This document shows, in pieces, positions 53,401-62,400 of a stretch of DNA of 64,000 nt. Source of the stretch: Rhabdornis inornatus (taxonomy: Eukaryota > Chordata > Aves > Passeriformes > Rhabdornithidae). The position numbers and the translations under genes are program-made. The notes beneath the pieces were generated by a model. The model was not told the origin of the DNA, did not search any database, and saw only the letters and a program-made list of their open reading frames with translations. Within the stretch, counting starts at the first letter, position 1. Every line of letters begins with the position of its first letter. The stretch covers positions 124,001 to 188,000 of the forward strand of contig VWZS01004853.1 in assembly GCA_013397075.1 (NCBI GenBank), written 5' to 3'.

Positions 53401-56400
53401 AGCTGTTGGAGAAAGGCTTGTCCAGTATGCAACAGTCTTTGCTGCAGATCATATACAGTCTTCTGAGTCATATTGACCTATCCACAGCTCCAGTGAAGCA
53501 GTTTAATTTGGAAATCATAAAAGTTATTGGTAAATATGTTCAGGTAGGTACTCGGAAGAATTATAAAAGCCTGTCTGCACATTATCAAAATTACACTTGA
53601 ATTTTGGGGGGAATTTATTTCAGATATAAAATAGTTGCTTGTAGTCAGACTCCATAGGATTTTTTTTTCCTATGTTCTTCATTCACTAGATGCTTTTGTA
53701 TTTTTCCAATGTGATTTGCATCTGGTGGAACAAGTTATCTGGGTGAATGTGTATCTATTTACTGATGTATGCAACTCATCATATGTACTTAGAAAAGATG
53801 ATCCTTCAACTCTTAAAATACAGGGAAATGTTTACTGCTAAGCTGCACAAGTGTTTTATTTATGTGTATATGTTTTAAAAAGAAAATTTTACATTTAAAT
53901 GAATATTTGAATCACTCTCAGTAATATATCCGTGAGGAACTTTAAGGTGCACCTTAACAAAATTGAGTAAATTTTTTTTAAACAAAGTCCCTAAAAGATA
54001 AACCACAGTGTTTTGCCCAAGGCAATTTAAGCCTTTGTACTCAAAACACAAATTTACTGAAAATGTATTTCACAGAAGAAAGTCTAGCATTGTACTGAAA
54101 GATTTTATAAAAATGCCTAGAGCATAAAACCATTTCAGTGCACAACATTCTCTTCTTTTTTCTCTGAATTCCATTATTGCCAAATGTATTTCAGTCAAAT
54201 GGTTTAATCATAATTAACCAAGAAAAGTCATGTTCCCTGGATGTTTTGTTATTGATGGGTATGTACTTTAGATATTGTGCTCCTGTCAGAGTGCATTAGG
54301 CAAAATGGAATGATTAGCATTAGTTACAGTTTTTGTGGCCCGTCAGCTTCCTGCTTCACCTCTAGCCTCTCTCTGAGCTTTCTATGCAAGCTCACACTAC
54401 CGTGGAATGTAATCTTAATTAGATGTAATCTATCAAAAGATGGTACTAGCGAAAAAATTTTCCAGAGAAGTCTTAACATATTTTTGATAAAATATGTTAC
54501 TATAAATAACAAAAGAAAAGATCATAAATTATCATGTCTTGTTTAAATGTGCTTCTACTAAGCTTTGGGTTTTTTCAGTCTTCTGCAATGAGAATGCCTG
54601 TAAATAAATGTAAGTTGCTACAGGATAGTTCTAGTTTGAGACTCCTTTTTTTATGCTTATGCTGCACAGAAATTGAGGAGATTATTGAAGACTCTCATTA
54701 TCTGCAAAGAAGCATAAAGCATATACTACTTAGAAAATTGAAAGGGGTGTTTACTTTTTTTAATGCAATAAAAAATATTTTGACAAACATGGCCTCCTAA
54801 TTAAAAAAAAAAAAGCAGACATCGTGCTGATTTCAGAAATTGGAAGATTTAAGTTTCAGGCAGAATCCTTGCACTTCCTTGCATTTCCAGGAGTGTATAT
54901 CTTAATCTTTGCACAAAGCTTTTATTTTATGTTTCTTCTTCTGATTCTTTCCACAGTGTGTGTAATTGAAACCACTGAATTATTTATGTTACCTTAATCA
55001 TCTTTTTAAAGAAAGTCCACTTAACACAGGCTCTGCCTCTTATATTCTCACACTTTTTTCGAAGCTTTTTTTAAGCACTCCATTGGTTTGATACTAAAAA
55101 CTGTAAATGTTTTCACTTCTTTGTTAAAATCTTTTGTATTTCCTCATGTATTTCAAGCAAGGAATAGTTTTGCTTGTTTCAAATTCCATTTACTCTCCCC
55201 ATAACTGTAAAATAATTAAAGATGGCAAGAGGTGGAATAGTTAGTTTGAACACTATCCGTTACTGTAGTTAATTGATAGTTAAATATTCTTAGTTTCTAT
55301 CTTCTGGGTCACATGCTTCAGACAATGGTAAAAAACATAACATGGTGTAACTGCAGGGATGGAGGGACAAGCACTGTGGTCTGGTTGTGGCTGGCCCAGT
55401 GACCTGGAGCTACTGAGCCTGCTTGGCTCGACCTGACACACCATGGGATGTCCTGTTACCTTGCCACTGCTTTCCTGGCACTTCAGGGTCTGACATTTCC
55501 CAACTGTGCTAGCCCCTTCAGCCATGTGTAATAGGTCAGAGGTTTTGGGTTGGGGATTCTCACAAAATGCTACTATACATAAAAATTGCTGTCTTGGTTG
55601 AAAGGATTGTTCTGTGATCTGTGTATGTTCTCTTCAGAGTCCATATTGGAAGGAAGCCCTTAATATTTTGAAACTGGTGGTGTCTCGGTCAGCAAGCCTT
55701 GTTGTGCCTAATGATATTCCAAAATCTTATGGAGGTGACATAGGTTCTCCGGAAATCTCATTCACGAAAATTTTTAATAATGTCTCCAAGGAGCTACCTG
55801 GGAAGACCTTAGATTTTCATTTTGATATATCAGAGGTAATTACTATATTTAGATGACAATGCACTTATGATTTGCTGTTACAAACTCAGGTGTTATTTTC
55901 TGCTGGCCTTCTACATTTATATGTTTTTAAATAAGTACAATTTTTAAGAATGGCAGAGATTGAAGTTTTATGTACTTCTAAAAGAGAGTCATACTGGAAG
56001 ATAAAATTATTTTATGATGTTTGTTTGCCTTTTCCCCCTTTTGAATATCTGGAGAGTTAATTACTAAAAGTCAGTAAGATTATTCTCAAGGGTATCTCAG
56101 CTCTCAGCTCAGCTCAAGGGTATCTCTGTGTCAGAGAGCAGACAATGCAGCTGGCTGCTGCTTGCAGCTGAACATACCAGACTTTCAACAAATGAAGGGC
56201 TGTGCATTCAAGGGCTGAGAGGATTAAAACCCTGTACTGCTGTTTTTGCATGACTTTGGAAAGGGGAAGGAAATTTAGAGGAGGGATAGGATACAAAATG
56301 TAGGAAATTTAATGTGAGAGGGATACACTTGGAGAAAAACCTCCTGTGATTTAAAATATCACCCCTACCACCAATTATATTCATTCTACACCTGAAAAGG

Positions 56401-59400
56401 GGAGCATGGCCAAGTGACTGTAGTGTAATGTAGCGATGTGAAAAGTGTAGAAACTTTAGAAATGGTTGGAAGTGAGAGCTGGTTGAAGCTAACCGTAGAT
56501 AATGGTTGGAGATATAGATGTCTTAGGAACATTACTTAAATTGGTAAGTACATTCACTACTGAAGTTTCAGAGCATGCAGATAATTGAGACAAGATGAAT
56601 TCCCACAGAGTTCATTGGATTAGCATTTGCTGTCAAAAGAGTTGAATTTGATCATTGTTTTTTTCAGAAGTGTGTGTGTGTTTGTGAAGTTGCTGGTCTA
56701 TGAAGACAGTTTGTTCACATCAGGGAATGATTCTACAGAAAAGCTTTGCATCTTTTAAACTTAGAACACAGTTGGTTTTACTGTGTTTAAATATATAATT
56801 GGATTGTCAGCATAAAATGTGCATAATTCAAAGCCACACAAGTGGGCAGAATGGCAGCTTGCTGCGTAGGGTGCAAGTATTCAGCTTTGTATTTTCCAGT
56901 GTACCAAGGCTCAGTGGATTAGATTCGGGCTTTATAGAATGCTTACAAAAAGACAAACTCTCCTACATTTCATATAATGCTAAATTCTAAAGTTTAATGT
57001 GTAGTCCTTACTAATATAGATTTGAATTTTAAGAAAGTGCTTGCTGTCTTTGCTAGACACCAATTATTGGCAATAAATATGGTGATCAACACAGCGCAGC
57101 TGGTAGAAATGGGAAGCCAAAAGTCATTGCTGTGACCCGGAGCACTTCTTCAACTTCCTCAGGTTCCAATTCAAATGCACTGGTTCCTGTCAGCTGGAAG
57201 AGACCGCAGCCATCTCAGGTACATTGTGCCTCAAACACTATACATATATTAGAGACAGTGTTTGTAAATGTATTAAGAAAAAATATATTGACGTGTTATT
57301 TGAAGTCTGTATTATGTCTTAGCAAAACAGTAAATTAATAAGGCATAAACTAAAAGCTGATACTGGTGAAAAGTAAAAAAATTTAAGATTCTTTTTAGAG
57401 GCTGTCAATATGCAATATGACTAGTTGAAAAGGCAAGTTTTATATTTTTACCTGCACCTCCAGCAGCTGCCTTGCTATGTGATTTTCTTTGGTATATTTT
57501 TCAGAGAAGGACCAGGGAGAAGTTAATGAATGTGCTTTCTCTGTGTGGTCCAGATTCTGGTCTTCCCAAGAATCCTTCGGTAAGTGGTGATGGTGGTTTG
57601 TTTTGGTTTTTGAAGTCAACTGGCAGAATGCTATTGCATTTTTAGATGTTGATGAAGTTATGAACAGTGGATTTGGACAAGCTAGTTTTAGTTCAGCAGT
57701 TCACAAATTCAATTGAAGGATGAAAAAGAAGAATCAGAAGTAATAGGTTACTGTTATTCCTCAAGGACTCCAGTGGGCATGGTTGTCTTGGCTAGAAAAG
57801 AGATTTGAACTAGGTCTCCCTTTTCTGACTAAATCTCTGTCTAGTCCATTACAGATGCTTTTGAGAGAAGGGGTGGCAGTAGCTGAGGACTGCAAGGGTG
57901 TTGTTGCTGTATTGAAAATATCATAGAATTGAAAATAACCAGTGGATCATATACCTTGAAACGTGGTTATTTATAGGAACAATAGGTCTTAACTGTTGAG
58001 TAAAAATAGATTGATGGTTTTACTTCTGTATAAAGAACCCCACTGGCATACTATGTTTGATGGTGTTGATGACATTGGCAGCTTTTAAATTAAAAGATGT
58101 TATCATCTATAGCATATTTTTTTATTGTAGCATAGAAGTTCTTACCTGGGGAAAATATTGGTGGGAGAAGGATCTTGAATCTAGTGGAAGAAGCTAAAAT
58201 AAATAAAAATAGATGCCTGAAAGCTGAAACTAAATAGGTTTTAAAAGTGTATCGAAATAGACAGAGTATTGTAGTTTGTGAAGGTTATGAAGGCCACAGT
58301 AGCCCAGTACTGGATCCCTTTTAAAGGTGTACAGTCCTTTCACAGAAGTTTGTAGGTGAAAACAATATGATCTGTGTTATGCAGATGGTAATTATGATGG
58401 GTTTTTTTGTTCTTAAATTTGACTGATATTGTGGTTATGAAAATGAAATCTGGGTGATATGTTTTTCTCTCTATTTATACCTTTATAACTCTTAGTTACA
58501 TTAAGGAGAGAATGATACCACTAATTTAAAGATGTAGTTTAAAATTCAAATAGTCTTGAAGCAAAGCGTTACCAATACGGGGTAGTCATGCTGACTGCCA
58601 CTAATTCCATTAAATGGCAGGAAGCAGGATAGCTGACTTTTGGAGTTACAGAAATTCGAAGTTCTTACTTCTGTTTTTACCTATATCTGCAGGTTGTGTT
58701 TTCTTCTAATGAAGACTTGGAAGTTGGAGATCAACAGACTAGTCTAATTTCAGCAACAGAAGAAGTAATTCAAGAGGAGGAAGTAGCTGTAGAAGACAAT
58801 ACCAGTGAACAACAATTTGGAGTTTTTAAAGACTTTGACTTTTTAGATGTTGAATTGGAAGATGCGGAGGTGAGACCTTGGGGTTTCTTCTGTGTGTTTC
58901 CATTTGAGAGCATTTTAAAAATAAGGTTGTGTTGGTGCAGTTCTAAGGAATTGGCAGCCCTACTAGCTAATCCAGTTCAGAAGAATTTATGACATGATGG
59001 AGCTTAGATAGGGAAACCTGGACCAAAAACTTCAAAGGGTTAAGTTGTTGCAAATTCTTGGCTGGTTTTGGGGGGAAGGATTTATGTGGAGGGATTTTTT
59101 GGAGGGATTTACGTGACTTTATCTGAAAGTGAAGTGATATGACAGTGTAAGCCAATGTCAGCCTGAACACCTGGGTATCATGCAGGAGAAAACTTAATTA
59201 TGGAACAGTGTGTTAAAAAATGGCATCATCGTTGTTTCTGATACGTTTCTGGATTTTGAGAATTTGGAAAGGGTTTCAAAGTAACAAACTGTATGATACA
59301 TATCTCATTATATATGATTCACTTTCTCTCTATAATTGCTTGCTTTGACTTTTACATTATATTTAGTGTATTGCAGTTCTTATATTTCCTCTACTTCTCC

Positions 59401-62400
59401 TTCTGTCAAAAAGAGAGATGGGAGGTAAAACAAAATTAAGTATTGAGAAATAGTAAAGATTCTGTTAACAACTGTTACTTGTTTCAGATCAATAAAAGGC
59501 TTCAGACAAGAATTTGCTGAAGTTTAAAAGTATGTCTGTAAAAGGACTGGGAAGGAAAAAGTTAGAAAGTTTCTTGCAGGAAGAAGTTTGTAGCTTCTTG
59601 CAGTGGTTTTGTTAAAGTCTATGCAAAATACTGAATAATAATGGAGATCCTTGCTGGTTATGAGTCCACAAGCTACTAAGAATACCTACCTATCAAAACA
59701 CAGACTGTTCTCTTCTTGATTTATCTAGACCTCTTTACAGGGTTCCCCCCCTAATTCTTTAGTTTTATCTCACTTTCCTCCTGCTTCCTGTGTATGGCTT
59801 CACTTCAGCCAGTATTTGCACCTTCTAGGAAAAGTACAGGCTCATTATGATCTATTAAATAGATGTAACCACATACTATTCCGACACCATTTCCTATATA
59901 GAATACAAGTAGTCAAACAGTTCAGAATCGAGGCTCAGTAGTATTAAAACATTATTTTAGCACTAGACAGGACTTTGCAGATAGGATGGCAAAAGTTGAA
60001 AACTTCGCCAAATGAAGTTAACCTTTAACTTCATTTTCTGTGCTATTTTAATAGCAGATCATAATTAAGAAAAGACAGTTTCATTTTATCACTTGCCTGA
60101 ATGCAACATGTAGTGCTGTACTAGAGAAAAAAAATAAGACCACAGATAGTACAGATTTAGGGTCTTACATATAAATCGTGCACTTGATATAAGAGCCCTG
60201 GCTTATTTTTTCACCAAAAATATAGAATGTTCTTTACTGCTAATAATTAAATGTCAGCAGTATGAACTGGGGCTTTTGCATTAACATATGAGTAATATCC
60301 AGATTAAACTTAAGTGCTTCAGCCAACAGTAGTAGTACTTTGTTGTACTTGAAATTATGTTGCTTTGCCCTAACTTTTCATCCTCTTTTGAGGAAATCAC
60401 TAGGAGAGAAAGGGATTACGAAGTGCTTGTTTGCATATTTATTGAGTCATGATGACTTCTTAAGTCACCCCAAGAGATACCCTGTTAAGGCAGTTTTGGA
60501 GCCGTGTTTGGGGCTAGATGTGGTGTTTTAGTAATTGTAGACTGGTGAAGTGAACTTCACCATGTTTTCAGTATTGCTTAGCTGAATTGTTGAAGGTTGA
60601 TGAAGTGCTTGAGAAAATCAGAGATCATTATTGTACTTGTGAATTAAAATAACAGTGTTTTTAAGATGTGGATGTCAGTATGATGGATATTTGAAGCCCA
60701 AATATCTCAGCTTGAAAATGCACAAAGAGAGTGGATCCAGCTATTGGTATTCAGGGTGCACTTCATAATACTGACACGAAGTAGCTGGTAAAACAGTTAG
60801 TGACAACATCATCTTTTCTACACCCTGTAAATAACTATTGTTAATAGTGTTTTGTCAGTTGGATGTGGTCAGTATAGATTCATGTGTGTTAGTTAAAGAC
60901 CTTCATCAATGTTTGTTGGAACAGTTGCTTTACATGTTACGCTAGAGAAAATGTATCATAAGCATGCTGATTTTAGTGTTTTGTCGTCAGTTTGTTTTTT
61001 TTTTTTAATTTCATTAGAAAGAGACATTCTTTTAAATACTAGCTTTTTGACTAAAGCTTTTTTTCCAGAGCTTGAATCAGTCTTTTACTGTTGGCAAATC
61101 CTATGTAATAAAACATTTTTCCCTGGTTCTAGAGTATCTTTAAGTGTTTGTCCTCGTTCTTTCTAATTATATGTGTTTTCCTTTTTGCTAACCAGGAGCT
61201 GCAGGTAAGTTGCAGCCTGGTGCCCTGGCTTGTTCATCTGTTGTTGTCTGTGATGTGTTTGTACTTTCTAGTCAGATTATAAAGTCAATACTGATATAGT
61301 TCTAGATTACATATTGAGTTACTTTCCAAGAAGATATTCAAAAGATTTCTACTTCCTTTGCCATATATTTTATTTACAAGCATTTAACAAGGTACTTAAA
61401 ATTTTAATAAAACTAAAGGGCTGATTGAAACTCTGTTCATGACGCATAGAGTACTCATGTTATCGCTGTCTCATTTGTGTATTAACTTAATTATGTTGAA
61501 ACTCATACATACCATATGTGTGCAAACTTTTTTATTACAGGGTGAAAGCATGGACAACTTCAACTGGGGTGTTCGCAGGCGCTCTCTTGACAGTATTGAC
61601 AAAGGAGACACACCGTCCCTTCAGGAGTGTCAGTACTCTGGTAGCACACCCAGCTTGAACTTGACCAACCAGGAGGATACTGATGAGTCTTCAGAGGAAG
61701 AAGCAGCACTGACTGCAAGTCAGATACTGTCTCGTTCACAGATGGTAGGTTATTTTTCTGTGGAAGAAATCTGAGAACTTAAGCTTTCCCTAGCACATTT
61801 ATTGGCTAAGTGTGGCTCACTTTCAGCCTAAGTGACATAGTAAGGAACTAAGTTAATGTGGCTACGCTTGTTTTTCATAACAGCATCAATGAAGGAAAAA
61901 AGTTACTTTACCACATTGGTGGTACATACTTTATAATTTACAATTTTCAATTTTTAATTTTAGTACTATATTAATTTTTTAGTGTCTTTACACTTACTGT
62001 ATTTTTTTAAATATAAGCACAAAATTGCATCTATTATATATTAAGTGTGTATCTTTATGGATTTCTAGATCAAAAAACCTCCCGAAATGCTAAATAAGAT
62101 CAAGAGTATTAAGTGGTCATGTGAGGGTATGAGTTGTGTTTAAGCACAGAAATTGCTAATTTAATTATGGATTTTGAAGCCTGTGTACATATAACGTAGG
62201 AAAATCAAGAATGCTGACCACTCAGAAGTCTCTCTGCATTACATAAATGAAATTAAGAAAAAGCTTACTTGATGGGAAGCAGCTTGATGCATATGTTTCT
62301 TTTCAGACTTTAGGCAAAGCTTGTATTACTGTTGCTCCCAACAAAATGCTCTGCTTTTCAGTGGTTTCAGTCTAGCAAAAAGAACTTCTACAACAAGAAA

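Noticed and set aside
57915..57945. ATCATAGAAT string resembling a CR1 tail
   Set aside because: Only about 10 nt match and no CR1 3' UTR or ORF2 sequence follows.
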